Below, piece by piece: positions 22,681 to 35,088 of a stretch of 64,000 nucleotides of DNA. The notes under the pieces are model-generated. The model was not told the DNA's origin, did not search any database, and worked only from the letters and a program-made list of their open reading frames with translations. The position numbers were made by a program, and so were the translations under genes. Positions within the stretch are counted from its first letter, which is position 1, and each line of letters begins with the position of its first letter. Source of the stretch: Cornus controversa (Eukaryota; Streptophyta; Magnoliopsida; Cornales; Cornaceae); contig CM048848.1 of the NCBI GenBank assembly GCA_026545225.1, positions 24,716,806 through 24,780,805 on the forward strand. Direction: 5' to 3'.

Positions 22681-25600
22681 AAGGTACTTTCCTAGTCTTT
22701 AATTCATGGGCTAGAATTTTATTTGACTCGGGAGCTTCGCACTCCATTATATCTTTGAAATTTGCTTTTATCCTGGGTTTGGAGATGGTACCCCTCAAAA
22801 TAGTGTTATCTGTAGAGTCTCCTTTAGGAGGTAACGTAATGGTCGATAGAGTATGCAAAGCTTGTGTTATAGAGATTGCTGGACACAAGTTAGTGTTTGA
22901 TTTAGTTATGATGGAGATATTGGAATATAATATAATCCTAGGTATGGATTGGCTTTCATCATATCGTATCACCATAGATTGTTTTAGGAAGAAAGTGTCA
23001 GGATATACACCAGAGGGAGTAAAATTCCAATTCTTTGGAAGAAGGGACACTCTCTGGTCACAGGGTCTTTTGATTCTCATGGTAACTATAGCTGGATGGC
23101 AAACATTACGACAGATAAGATCAAGAATTCAAACGCGAAGCCTATTCCAGTGGTCAATGAATTCTCGGACATTTTTCCTGAAGATTTACCTGGATTATCT
23201 CCACATCGAGAGGAAGATTTCTCTATTGAGGTCTACCCTGGCACCACACCGATTTCCATTGCTCCACATCGAATGGCTCCAGCAGAGCTTAAGGAACTAA
23301 AGACACAACTTCAGGAGCTACAAGACAAAGGATTCATACGTCCTAGCACGTCACCATGGGGTGCGCCAGTTTTATTTGTGAAGAAGAAAGACGGAACCCT
23401 CCGAATGTGTATCGATTATAGGTAGCTCAATCGGATCACTATTAAGAATAAGTACTCGTTACCTAGGATTGACGATCTATTTGATCAGTTGAGAGGCTCC
23501 TCATGTTTTTCAAAGATAGATCTTCGATCGGGCTACCATTAGTTGAGAGTTAGGGAGAAGGACGTACCTAAGACAGCATTTCATACTCGTTATGGGCACT
23601 TCGAGTTTCTACTAATGCCTTTCGGGTTAACCAATGCTCCTGCGGCTTTTATGAATCTGATGAATAAAATATTTTGACCGTATATGGATCAATTTGTGGT
23701 AGTTTTCATAGATGATATTTTAATCTATTCTCGGTCAAAGAAGGAGCACGAACAACACTTGCGTCTTGCTCTCCAGACTCTACAGCAACATCAATTGTAT
23801 GCTAAGATGAGTAAATGCGAGTTTTGGTTAACTGAGGTGAATTTTCTAGGGCATGTAGTTTCCTATGAAGGGATCTCAGTTGATCCATCAAAAGTGGAAG
23901 CAGTTTTGAATTGGGGAAGACCCAAAAATGCCTCTGAGATTCGTAGTTTCCTCGGATTAGCGGGATATTATCAGAGATTTATTGAGAATTTCTCTCGATT
24001 GGCATCCCCTATGACAAAACTGACACGAAAAGGGATTAAGTTTGAATGGAATGAAGAGTGTGAACATGCCTTCGTAGAATTAAAGAAGAGATTGACTTCT
24101 GCTCCAGTCTTAGTTATTTCGGAGCGTGGAGTAGGGTACATGGTGTATACGGACGCATCTTTGCAAGGGTTGGGGTGTGTCTTGATGCAATTAGGAAGGG
24201 TAGTGGCATACGATTCTTGTCAATTGAAGTCGTACGAAAGAAATTATCCCACTCATGATTTGGAATTGGCAGCTGTTCATTTTGCTTTGAAGATGTGGCG
24301 TTATTACTTATATGGCGAGAGGTTTGAAGTCTTCTCAGATCATAAAAGTTTGAAATATCTGTTTACTCAGAAAGAGCTGAATCAAAGACAACGTCGTTGG
24401 ATGGAGTATTTGGAGGAATATGACTTCGCTCTTCATTATCATCTAGGAAAGGCAAATGTTGTAGCCGACGCCTTAAGTAGGAAGTCTCATGGGTCACTTG
24501 TTAATGTCGCTATCCGAGAGTGGAAGATGTTGGAGTTTATTGGAGATTATAATTTGCATGTTGTTGATCAAGGGGAGCAACTTTGTTTTTATAGTTTGAT
24601 AGTACAACCAATCTTGGTGCAAAAGGTAATAGAAGCGCAAAGAGTAGATAACGAAGCTAAAAAGATCCAAGTTAGTTTGGATAATGGAGATGGAGTAGAA
24701 GGATGGTCAGTTGACAAAGATGGAGGTTTGAGGTACTTAGGAAGATTATTTGTTCCTAGGATCAAGGAATTAAGGGAGGAGATCTTTCGAGAAGCTCACC
24801 ATTCTAGATTTTTGATCCATCCTGGAGGTACAAAAATGTATCAAGATTTACGACGTCAATTTTGGTGGAGTGGTATGAAGAAGGATATAGCTCGATTTGT
24901 GTCAAGGTGCCTCACGTGTCAACAGGTAAAAGCTGAACATCAAAAGCTGGCAGGGTTACTTTAGCCTTTACCAGTAGTAGAATGGAAGTGGGAATTTATT
25001 GCAATGGATTTTGTGACGGTATTACCAAAGTCTTCGAAGGGTCATGATGCTATTTGGGTTATTGTTGATCGGTTGACTAAGTCAGCACATTTCTTACCAA
25101 TTTGAGTAACGGATTCGGTAGATGTACTCAGTAAACTTTATGTTAAGGAGATAGTAAAATTGCATGGTGTTCCATTAACAATTGTGTCAGATCGAGATTC
25201 CAGATTTACTTCCCAATTTTGGCAAAGCTTACACAGCGAAATGGGGACACAATTGAACTTTAGCACAGCATATCACCCTCAAACGGACGGGCAATCTAAG
25301 AGAACTATACAGATTTTGGAAGATATGTTAAGATCTTGTGTGATAGATTTTCGTGGAAGTTGGGAGGATCACCTGCCTTTGGTAGAGTTTTCATATAACA
25401 ATAGCTACCAGTCGAGTATAGGAATGGCTCCATATGAGGCACTTTATGGTAGGCCATGTAGATCACCTATATGTTGGGCGGAGATTGGTGAGACCACACT
25501 TTTGGGTCCAGACTTAATTCAGGAGACAATGGAGAAAATTAGAGTCATACAACAACGACTTTTAACAGCTCAGAGTCGTCAGAAAAGTTACGCTGATCAA

Positions 25601-26088
25601 AGAAGAAGACCTTTGGACTTCAATACTGGTGATCATGTATTTCTCAAGGTCGCAGCGCGAAAAGGAATTAAATGATTTGGCAAAACTGGGAAGTTAGCTC
25701 CACGCTACATAGGACCATTTGAAATTCTTGAGAAAGTGGGTGAAGTGGCTTATCGATTGGCTTTGTCGCCTCAACTCTCGAGTATTCATAACATTTTCCA
25801 TGTATCTATGTTGAGAAAATATGAACCGAATTTAGCTCACATTTTGGATTGGAAGGACCTTGATCTCGAAAAAGATGTTTCTTATAAGGAACGACCTCTA
25901 AAGATAGTAGACAGAAAGGAGCATGTTTTGCGCACTAAAACAATTCCTTTGGTTAAAGTCTTGTGGCAACAACATGGAACGCAAGAAGCTACGTGGGAGT
26001 TGGAGTCCGAAATTCGAAAGAAATATCCTGGTATTTTTGAAACATCAGGTACATGTGTTTTCAATTTCGAGGACGAAATTTTATTTTA
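22681..26088 (+). pseudogene. Chromovirus pol region: protease, RT, RNase H, integrase, chromodomain-like tail
   Basis: In order: protease (LFDSGASHSIISL, about 22716-22755); RT from about 23130 (PYRMAP-like [56 protein letters not shown] at about 23692-23735); RNase H ([46 protein letters not shown], about 24145-24485); integrase ([30 protein letters not shown], then [27 protein letters not shown], about 24790-25480). The C-terminal tail (HNIFHVSMLRKY, then ERPLKIVDRKEHVLRTKTI and VLWQQHGTQEATWE, about 25790-26010) has the chromodomain-like pattern of Tekay/Del. The region is broken by several breaks. Confidence 0.9.
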
Positions 26089-26099
26089 GGAGGGTAGGT
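26088..26099 (+). other. Polypurine tract of the chromovirus
   Basis: AGGAGGGTAGGT directly precedes the TGTGATG start of the 3' LTR, as expected for a plus-strand primer. Confidence 0.8.
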
Positions 26100-26129
26100 T
26101 GTGATGATCTATATTTTTGGTTTATTTTG

Positions 26130-26165
<36 letters not shown>

Positions 26166-26942
26166 CATGTGTGTGTTTATATATATTTACCAAACGTAGG
26201 GGAGAAATGAATAACCTAGCAATAATTATGGAAAGTGGGGTAGTGGAGGTAATAAATGATTTTAATAAGTATATGACCTTTTGACTTCTCAACGGGCAAA
26301 ACAGATACCTTATATTATATGAGGGAAATTATTGATGATTAAATATAGAAGTTATGGCGACTTTTTGGTGGCTCATGTCAGTTAAGGGAAGTACTATATA
26401 AGGAAAAGACAATGTTGATTTGAGGAAAAAAATTGTTTTAAGACGTCGTTTTTTTGGTAGAGGCAAAAAGAAGAAAGTTTTAGTGACTAAGGTAGGGAAT
26501 GTCCTATGAATTTATATATGCTTGTAGATAGAAGAAATTCAGGAATTTCCATATTAAAGAAATATGTGTATATGGTATTGTGATTGTTTAGTTGTTATTT
26601 AGTTTATATTTATGATTCCTTTCTCTGCTCCAATATAGTTTAGTGTTATATTGTCAGAATTCTATATAATAGGAATTAAAATATTCATATGAGATATTCC
26701 AGTCAACTAAGCAATTTATAGTAATTGGTGTTGGCCTGCTCATGTTTACGTGTGTGTACATATACATATATATATATATATATATCTATATATATATTGT
26801 TAGTATTATGTTGTTTGGTATTATATGGTAATATATATTTTATATATATCTGTCATCAATTAAAGACTCAACTTGGGTGGTGCTTTTATTTATTTATTTA
26901 TTTGTTTTAAAAAAAAAAACTTAGTGTTCTATTAACTCTCGC

Positions 26943-26984
<42 letters not shown>

Positions 26985-27852
26985 TACTTGTTTTATCATT
27001 GTGTATAGTTTGAGATTAAAATTGATTATGTTAGACAAGTTAATGTTTTGAATTATTGTTGATGTAATTCTTAGTGAAATAAAGTGTTAATTTTTAAATA
27101 ATACAAAAGGTTATACCATTTGGGGGTAAAGGAAGAGGAGTTGTGTTTTGTGAAAATGTTTGTGTTCAGCCCATGAATGGGTTTTGAAGGTGTATGCTCG
27201 TATTTGTATAACCGGTTGAAAATAGGAAGGGTTGTAATCCCTTCGGTTGAAAAATCGAGAACTATTTGGAACTATAGTTGGGTTCAGCGGCCCGCCGTGA
27301 GAATGGCCGGAAATCCGCGGTGTATGTGTGTGGTATATATGTCGGAATTATTAATTTTTGTTAAGAAAATTTATATGATTGAGTTGGTGATGTTATTTAT
27401 TCTTATTTTAATTAATTATAGGTAATTTAGTAAAATAATTGATACATTGCATTGTTTCCTTTCTTTCATTCTATCTTATTGTATATATGGATTTAGAGTT
27501 ATTTTCCTACTGGACGGTGGTGCTCATTCCCAATATTTTTCAGGTTTAGCCGAAAACAGCAGTAACAAAGATTTCCCTGAACTCACTTAAGGATGTTTTC
27601 TGGATATAAAAAGTTTAAGAAAATGTTGATGAATGTCAATAATGTTTTGAAAGACTTCAGTTTTATGTTTTAAGACAAAGACATTCTATTTGTGATGTTT
27701 ACTTAATTAGAAAAATAATAAGTGGATTATTGTAATGTTTTTTTTTTTTTTTTTAAGTTATGAAGTTTTTTTTTTTTTTTCGGATACTTAAAGGTTGTGT
27801 ATTTATTGTATTTATTTATTTTAAATCATGTCCCAAATATCGGGGCGTGACA
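26100..27852 (+). repeat. 3' LTR of the chromovirus
   Basis: A 1753-bp LTR ending GGGGCGTGACA, followed by the target duplication GCAGA. It is slightly longer than the 5' copy because its (TA)n and poly-T runs are longer (about 26132-26160, 26765-26800 and 26944-26981). Confidence 0.93.
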
Positions 27853-27857
27853 GCAGA

Positions 27858-28992
27858 GAACCCTAATTCAATAGCTACTCACACATAATCTAGAACACAA
27901 TCTTGGTGTATACAAGTTATATTACAAAATCAACTAATATGATTCATGTGCAATCTAGAACCAACTCAACAACATGATATGTGCGCTTGAGAGTGTATAG
28001 AGATGAATAGATTATACCTATAGCGAGCTTAAAATATACATAAAATCATACTCACAGAGTAATAAAAGCCGGACAACAGCTGAAACGAAGATGAGAAACA
28101 CTCCATATAGGCTTCAGATCCTCTCCAATAGCCGATCTTCAGTAGCTAGTGCTTCCAAATCAAAGATCATGACAGAAAAATGTCAAGTTAGACATCCATG
28201 GCATCAATCATCGAAGCTTCCCGCTGTGTAGATATGATGGCATGACTTTGGATCAGCCATGGACGAAGACTCAGCTTTCTCTCTCTAAGTGTGTTCTTCG
28301 GTCCTTTCTCTCTATCCTCTCTCTAGATCACACCATGTTCTCTCTTCGTCTCCTCTCACTGAATCGCACCCTTTTCTCTCTTCTTCTCCACTGTATCTTT
28401 ATTCTTGGCCACACACCGTTTCTTTCATTTGATATGCTCTTTTGGGCGATCCCTCTCAAAAAAGATTTTTATTTTTCTTTTTATATGGTTACCTTTTAGG
28501 GTTTTTAACCCTAGTAAATGAAAATGTCATTTGCATTTTATTTCTCTTTTCTCCTTTTTTTTTTTTGAAAAATACAAGAAACCCTAATGATATAATGTTC
28601 CTAACATGCCCTTACACTAATTCCCAATTTAACCTTCCTTGAAAAAATGTCAATATTACCCCTGCAATATTGGTTAGTGAAAATACATGGAAACATATAA
28701 TAATACAAGACATTGAAATTAAGAAATTAAATTCAGCAAAAAAACATTTAAAGACAAATGACACTAATGCCCTTGTAAATCATCTTTGACATTAAAACTT
28801 GGGCAAACATGCTCATGGGTTTCCCGGACCATTAAGAATTAATTGCATGGAATGGCCAATATCTCAAAACCTGAAACCAATCAACCAACCAAGTTTACAC
28901 ATGATTGTGATATATATATATAATGTACATCATATATTTGAGTTGTTGTTCCCATGGTTAATCCCAACCAATTTTCGGCTCTGTCCATAAAA
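27858..28992. other. Host non-coding sequence, CT-rich in the middle
   Basis: 1.1 kb of sequence to the right of the chromovirus. A pyrimidine-rich stretch with many CTCTCT runs lies at about 28260-28400. The open frame over it is low-complexity and unconvincing. I see no gene here. Part may be 3' flank of the resistance-gene relic that begins at 28993. Confidence 0.5.
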
Positions 28993-29274
28993 TTAAATAA
29001 TGCCTTCCCTTTTTGGAATAGATTGTTGTTCTAATGATACGCAACCTTGTATATAGATGTGGAGGGAAGTGATTCCAATGTTTGGACTTTGGAGGCTTAA
29101 GCAACCATTCAACTCGAGGATTGAAAGATGTGTGAGCTGACTGAATCTTGTCGGTAAACTAAAGAAGTTAATTGTTGCTGCTAGATAATTGTGTGAGGCT
29201 TGAGCAACCATTCCATGTCTTGTTGAATCTCTAAAAAATTCTCGAAGTTTTGAGCACCGATTGAGTTGAAGCAA
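28993..29274 (-). pseudogene. TNL leucine-rich-repeat C-terminal scrap
   Basis: A 93-residue minus-strand open frame includes FFSLPTRFSQLTHLSILELNGCLSLQS, then a spacing ending GCVSLEQQS. This is the typical end of the LRR domain in eudicot TIR-NBS-LRR proteins (sLP..i.qL..L..L.L..C..LqslP, then C.sLe). The start of the frame (LNRCSKLREFFRDSTRHG) is less clear. It is on the same strand as the TNL relic at 35.3-37.9 kb and could be its displaced C-terminal exon or a separate relic. It is not a working gene: it has no upstream exons in register and no domain beyond one or two repeats. Confidence 0.55.
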
Positions 29275-31984
29275 TTTTTGAGAAATTTCAAATTAATTCT
29301 TGTTGGAAAACTATGCAAGATTTTCACAGCTATAAAGATACAATATCTCCAGATGTGGTAACACCAATATGTGATTTACGTGTTGGAGTAGTGGCTGCAA
29401 AAGTAATTTAAAACCTAGAGGGGGTGAATATGTTCACTAGCTCGTTTGCTTAATTTTCATATTAATTTGATTTTAAGTCCAATTTATAATTAATCAAATG
29501 TGTAAAGCAAATAAATAAAGTAAAATCTAAGTAAACTAAATAAGACACCAGATATACGTGAAAAACTCAGATAAAAAAAAATTCACAAGGGAGGCAAAAG
29601 CCTTAGGAAACTCATCCACTGTGATGAAGCAAAGTATAACAGACCCTGTCTCAGACTCACACCCCTTTTCACTCTATCAAGAATATGATGTGGAAAACCT
29701 CAGACTTACAATTGTGACTTCAGGTCCAACTACGGTAGACTTTCGGCTAACATCACAATCCTCACAGAAAGGTTGATAGAAGAATAAAAATACTCAACAA
29801 CTATCTCCTTCCCTTCATAGTGCGATATGGTTCACCTTTTTTCTTTAGCAAGTAATAGAAGAACCACAAATCCAATACTCTGATCAGTGAATAAATTTGA
29901 TGCAGTCTCTGAACAGTCAATCAGTAGAAGAATACAATCCTAAATGTCACTCGTGAATTATAAATGTGTGCTCTAAAAATATAAAAAAATATTTTTCTCT
30001 AATTATACTGTATAAGCTTTCTCTCTCTAAAAATATTAATTCTCAAGGCATATATGTAGAGAAAATATAGATACGTATCTATAGGCAAGGGAGTCCTAAT
30101 CCTACTTGGAAAATAAGTTGAAAATCAACATAGAACGACTCTCCTAGAAGTTTCAAACCCAATAGGAATCAGAATTTTCATCAAAATTAATTTTCTATTT
30201 GGAACAGGATAAGTAGGACCGGTGCTCAAAATGTAGGACCGGTGGGACTTTTGAAAATTCCTGAAGAAACTAAATTACCTAGCAAAGTTAGACCGAACCT
30301 GGAAAATGGGGACCGATCCTATTTTGAAAAATCCTATTTTCCCCAGAAATTCTAGTTTTCCAAAATAGGCTCAAAAACATAAAGTGCAACGTGTCCTCAC
30401 CATACTTACCTGTACTATATGATGTTTTCCTTGGATTAATGATTTTTGTGCACTTGTGTATCAACTCGAAGATGTTGATGATCGATACAGAAAATAAAGA
30501 AAAAAAATTACAACTCGATCAATCCAGTTTTGAACACCAAAATTTGCTAATTGCAAATATATATGTCACACAATAAATTTGAGGCTTTCTTCAATTTTTT
30601 ACACCAAATGAGATAGACGACTTTTATACCTATTAGGAAACTGTTAAAATAAACAAATAAATAATTAACGAAACCTATGTTCTTGGTAGGAAATTATATA
30701 GGAAAATTAGATGGTTATGGAAATTTTACCTGCTAACCAAACTTCTAAAGTTTTCAAAAAAAATTAATTTCCTTTATTTTCTTGCTATTTCCATCTAACC
30801 AAACGGGGTTGTCGGCCAACAAATTTCACTTTTGTCAATTTACCGTTTGACCTAAACATCAGTCGTGCAAGAACGTTTTGAATCAGTTTTCACTTGAAGA
30901 GTAATTATACAATACTCCAGGGATTCCTTAAATGTAAGAATTCCACCAATGATAAAACTCTATTTTCCATTATTATAGGAAATCATAAAAATTGGAGTCC
31001 TATTAGTGGTGGAATTCCCCAATATACAGAATTCCAGTGATATTTAATAATTTCTCCCACTTGAGATTGCATTTCTAATTTCTAATTTAATATGTAATAA
31101 CGTAATATTATGAACACCAACTTTCTTTGTTAATATGTCCTATATATATATATATATATAACCTTAATCCAATGTGATTTAAGCATATGATAAATGAAGC
31201 TATCAACTAATTTAATAAAAATAATTATACACAAATACAACTAGGATTGGTTCCATTTCTTTTTTCTTGACATCTAAATCGTGACTACTTTTGGAACTAG
31301 AAGTGAAATATTGATCCATAAAACTAAACCAAATCATACAAAGAACCATTTTATAGTATGTCTGGCATGCAAGATTAGTAACTGTAATTAATTGTCATAA
31401 TTTCTAATATAAATCTATCATGCCATTTTAAGTATTTAATTAATTCTAGTTTTTATTGTTTTTACTCTAAAAAGATGCTAGAGTTTTGGTTTTGAAAACT
31501 TCTACTATGATGAACCTAGAGCCCATATGTATGTCTGCACCAAAAACTAGCACATGCAATTTTATGGCATGTCCAACGGATGAAGCAAATTAAACTTCGA
31601 TTTGTAAATGCCAAGGACAGCGGAGAGACTAACTAAAGAGAAAGGAAGTTAACGATCCGTCAAAATTCTCGAGACAGTAGTTAAAATTGGTTATGACTGC
31701 TGATAGGGTAGTTATTCAATGCCCTACCTTTGAGGAGTAATTGAGAAGAAAGTGGAGTCATGTGACACGTCAAGTACAAATTTGATCATCTAATACAAGG
31801 AAACTGCTTGTAACCACCTCAACTATCACGAATGGTGATCATTAGTAACCGTTTTGAATAGTGGCTACCAAGCACGGATATGAACACGGGTACGACACCG
31901 ACTCAAACATAGATATTGTATATGATAGTACTTGCAACTAATCTTAACTTCCCTTAACATCTCTTAACTACTTTTTGTACCCAA
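29275..31984. other. Host non-coding sequence with LTR-like leader fragment and microsatellite
   Basis: No gene is supported. About 29400-30560 looks like decayed LTR or leader material: it contains ACCTAGAGGGGGTGAATATG and ACGTGAAAAACTC, phrases common in plant Copia-type LTRs, but no paired LTR is present. A (TA)n run lies at about 31143-31160. A MITE-like hairpin is listed separately. Confidence 0.4.
30905..31050. repeat. MITE-like inverted repeat of about 145 bp
   Basis: GAATTCCACCAATGATAAAACTC at the left is mirrored by GAGTCCTATTAGTGGTGGAATTC at the right (imperfect), and the outer flanks are also partly complementary (CTCCAGGGATTCC versus GGAATTCTGT). The whole stretch could fold into one hairpin. 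Size and structure suit a small non-autonomous DNA transposon. The family is not identified and no target duplication is certain. Confidence 0.45.
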
Positions 31985-32540
31985 ATGTGGCATTTGTCAT
32001 ATTGGCTTGAACAGGTGGAATGGATGTCACATCACTGGAAGGCAAAAAATTACTCCAACTCCATCAACAAGCTCCGCTTTTTTGCATCAGTCTTTCACAT
32101 TTGGGAGGAGAGAGACAAAAGACTTTTAAGGGATCGAAGCTCATCTCCTCATATGGTTCTCTCGAGAATTAAGGAGGTCGTCTCCTGCTCGATGAAGGAC
32201 TCACCTTCAGCTCGGTTAATCCAAGAAAAATGGGCCCTCCCTCCTTCAGTCATTCTTCCTCCTAACACCTCGTTCAGTGTTCTAACAAGTTGGATATGAA
32301 AACAGCCAAGACAGTAGAGTGATTGATTGGTAGTAAGGCACACAATTAACCTGAATTATGGAACAACGATTGCTAGTGGTTATAGTCGGTTGGACAGGAT
32401 CCAAGTTCCTTTGTAAATGCTTTGTTGACTTGGAGTAGTTGACCTTGTGTTTATGTTCCCGCTGAATTCATTCCATTACTCATTTCATTTACATGTTTGC
32501 TTTTTTGCAAAATCCTTGTCTTGTGAGGCATTGAAAACTG
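31985..32540 (+). mobile_element. LINE (L1-type) 3'-end fragment
   Basis: A 104-residue frame at 31985-32299 (WHLSYWLEQVEWMSHHWK, then SINKLRFFASVFHIWEERDKRL, then MVLSRIKEVVSCSMKDS) matches the pattern that ends ORF2 of plant L1-type LINEs after the reverse-transcriptase zinc-binding domain: a W-rich helix, IWxERN-like, then IL..I...V. The sequence to about 32540 may be the 3' untranslated region. Neither a poly-A tail nor a target duplication could be fixed. It is a 5'-truncated fossil. Confidence 0.55.
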
Positions 32541-35020
32541 TAGACACCACATTTTGTCCCAATCTCTATTTTGACTATTTTTCATCATAGTGCCTATTAA
32601 TATAAACAATCAAGGAGTTCTGAAGACTGCACATCCACCCGAAAGGTGTAATTTAATCATTACAAGTGGTTCCAAGTTGATTCCACTATTTGATTGTGGA
32701 ATCACCCTCAAATTGGGCTCCGATTAGGGTTATCGATCCCTTAATTTTAGTCCTGATTAACATCAAAGCATTTCACATACTATAAATCCACCTAAAGGTG
32801 AAGTTTCAACAATTCCAAAATTTCACATCATTCCCACCATTGGATCATGGATTTGAGTCCAAATCGGGGCTAAATTACAGTTTCCTGTGCCTTAATTTTG
32901 ATTATGGCGCCCTAATTTGATTCAAGTCAACATTGGAAGGTCATAATCCCTTATCAAAATCAATCAAGAGGTTAAAACATCACTTTGGATCATAATCAAT
33001 CCAATTGCACCATTTTATTTCAAAATGGACCACCCGATTGCATTAATTTTGACAAATTACGAAATTAGGGCTTTTGGGTCCATGTTGCCCATTCTCTATT
33101 TTTTAAGCCTCTGCCTTCCATCATCAAATCATACAATTTGTGATCCCATGATAATATTAGGGTCATTTTACCTAGAAGCCCTCAATTTCCCCGTCAATTA
33201 GGCTACTTTCACCATTAGATCTAATTTGGACCACCGAAGTCATCCGATCATGGGTGAAATCCCCAAAATCTCAAATATTCATCTTGCCATCATCAAATTG
33301 ATTATTCCATCATGAAATTCAAGTCATTTTATTCAAAAGTCCTCAAAATTCTACTCCGATTGTGTTACTTTCACTGTCGAATTATAAAAGGGACTTATAA
33401 GTTGTCCGATGGTGATAAGAATTAAGAAGTTCAAAGGGAGACCCCGGTATTTAGTTATTTATTTTTATTTTTGATAAGAACTGATTTTTTTAGAATCTAA
33501 TTGATCCTATAGCCCTTCTTCCACCTAAAAAAAGGAGACACATATTGACCTTCTTTGTACAATATGAAAGGGTCCTGAGCTTCCAAACTCTCCCACTCCA
33601 ATCTAAGTCATTCAAATAATAAAATTAGCCATCCCCTTCCAAAATTAGTCAGCAATCCTCCATTAAAAGCCAAAGAAGGAGAAGAAGACTGTACTTTTCA
33701 AAAGAGGCATACAACCTTTGAAGGTCTAAGTCGAAACAAGTAAATATTATCAGACGAAGGATTGTATTTTTTAATTTCTATTTCAGAAGACTCAAGGTAG
33801 GGCTTCTAAACCTTCTTATTCTCTGCACTATCCCTTTTTTAGATGCATCTCTAGGATTTTTCTTTTTATTTTTCATTTTTCTCTCTTTTCATGCATCTCT
33901 CTCATCTTCTACTTTCCTTTTTCTTTTATTTCATTGCATTTTTTTAAGTCCATATTTGTATGCAAGCACCCTTGCTTGTATTTTTCTTTGAAGTAAGCTT
34001 AGATGATACTAAGTCCTATTAATGGTAACATTGTGGCAAATGCAGAAAAGATGAGAGGGGTGAGCACCTCTCTTAGCCAGCCAAATTTTCAACCCTAGAA
34101 CGCCAAGGTTTTTTTTTTTCTCTTTTGTGTACATTCATATATGAAGAACATGAAGTCTTTCCTTTGATGAATTCATTTTTATATGAGTTGCATGATGACA
34201 TTCCAACTTTGGCATACAAGGAGTTGAAAGATCATCATTGTCTTTTTATGACATAATTTGGGAAGAGTTCTCGGAGGGCAATAAAATTAAAAGAAGCGCA
34301 GCGGAAGCAAAAATATAGTTGATTCAAATCTTGGTTCACAGTAAGTGTTCAATCCAGTGCAATAAACGATGTTCAATTTGGACATTCCTAAAGGGAGTTT
34401 TGGTCTTTTTGGTATAAAGCATTTTTGCTGACTAAGAAATCTAAACTCGGGAATTAGACATTGTGCTTGGCCTGCTCTCTCTCTCTTTTCAGTTCCAGCT
34501 CCTTTTGATTAGTTTCCAAGTTTATCATTCAGATTTTTATGACTTCTTTTGATGGAGTTTCAAGTTTCCAAATCTTTGATCAAGTCTAGTTGGCTGTGAG
34601 TCAATGAAGTCTAATGTATTTTTAATTTTCTGTGCTGTCTTTGTGTAGTTTGTTTGGAAATCTACCTATAGCAGGATAGTTGTTTCATGCTAAAATTTAT
34701 TTTAATTTCTAACCTTTGTAATGGAAGAACAACTTATGAATCAAATTTCAGTCTTTGGCTTCTTGTTATCTTTGCCCTTATCCCTTGGGTGTGGATTCTA
34801 TGGAGGGTGGCGAACTTATCCCTTGGGTTGATTCATTTGGGTGATGAGCTTACCTATACCTTGGGTGTTACTTGTGTTACCTCCTATTTCTCTAATTTTT
34901 TCGGCTAATCCATAAGCTTTTTAATGGAACAGAAACTTATATGTGATATAAATTATTTTCAATGAACTTGAAAAAATAATTTACGAAGAAAAACATATTG
35001 CACTTAAAATAATAACATTA
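32541..35020. other. Non-coding sequence, no gene seen
   Basis: 2.5 kb without a supported gene. About 32600-32900 holds two weakly similar segments of roughly 150 bp (both with 'CCACC.AAAGGTG' followed by a 'GGATC or TTGTGG' and 'GGGCT..ATTA' pattern), which looks like an old duplication. Near 33830-33960 the sequence is T-rich. The open frame at 34687-34908 resembles nothing I know. Confidence 0.4.
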
Positions 35021-35027
35021 CCTTCAT

Positions 35028-35088
35028 GTCGTCAATCAGGCTTTCACAATGCACAAGATGCAATTCCTCTGGAAATGAGAACCCTGAA
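35028..35088 (-). pseudogene. Possible small TNL exon
   Basis: On the minus strand a T-rich tract ending TTTTTCAG is followed by about 20 codons (FSFPEELHLVHCESLIDDMK) and then GTAATG. That is a plausible acceptor, short exon and donor. The FPEELHLVHCESL pattern resembles a leucine-rich-repeat piece. It lies downstream, on the same strand, of the LRR exon at 35334-35590. The call is tentative. Confidence 0.3.

Larger units (their letters stand above)
4704..27852 (+). mobile_element. Chromovirus (Tekay/Del-like Ty3/gypsy) with a nested Athila element
   Basis: A plus-strand LTR retrotransposon bounded by LTRs at 4704-6429 and 26100-27852 and by the 5-bp duplication GCAGA (4699-4703 and 27853-27857). 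Without the nested 14.4-kb element and its duplication it would be about 8.7 kb. The parts in order are LTR, iMet-like primer site, a small leader ORF, gag (split by the insertion), CCHC knuckle, protease, RT, RNase H, integrase with a chromodomain-like tail, polypurine tract and LTR. The C-terminal tail after the integrase and the gag style point to the Tekay/Del chromoviruses. The LTRs differ by roughly 30 substitutions in about 1.7 kb by eye, near 2%. The element is broken, with several breaks besides the nested insertion. Confidence 0.93.

Noticed and set aside
28242-28499. 85-residue ORF rich in Leu, Ser and Phe
   Set aside because: It is translation of a CT-rich low-complexity stretch, with no homology pattern and no conserved start context.
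34687-34908. 73-residue hydrophobic ORF in host DNA
   Set aside because: It has Trp/Leu-rich content but no recognisable family, no introns or neighbours that support it, and codon content like the flanking non-coding DNA.
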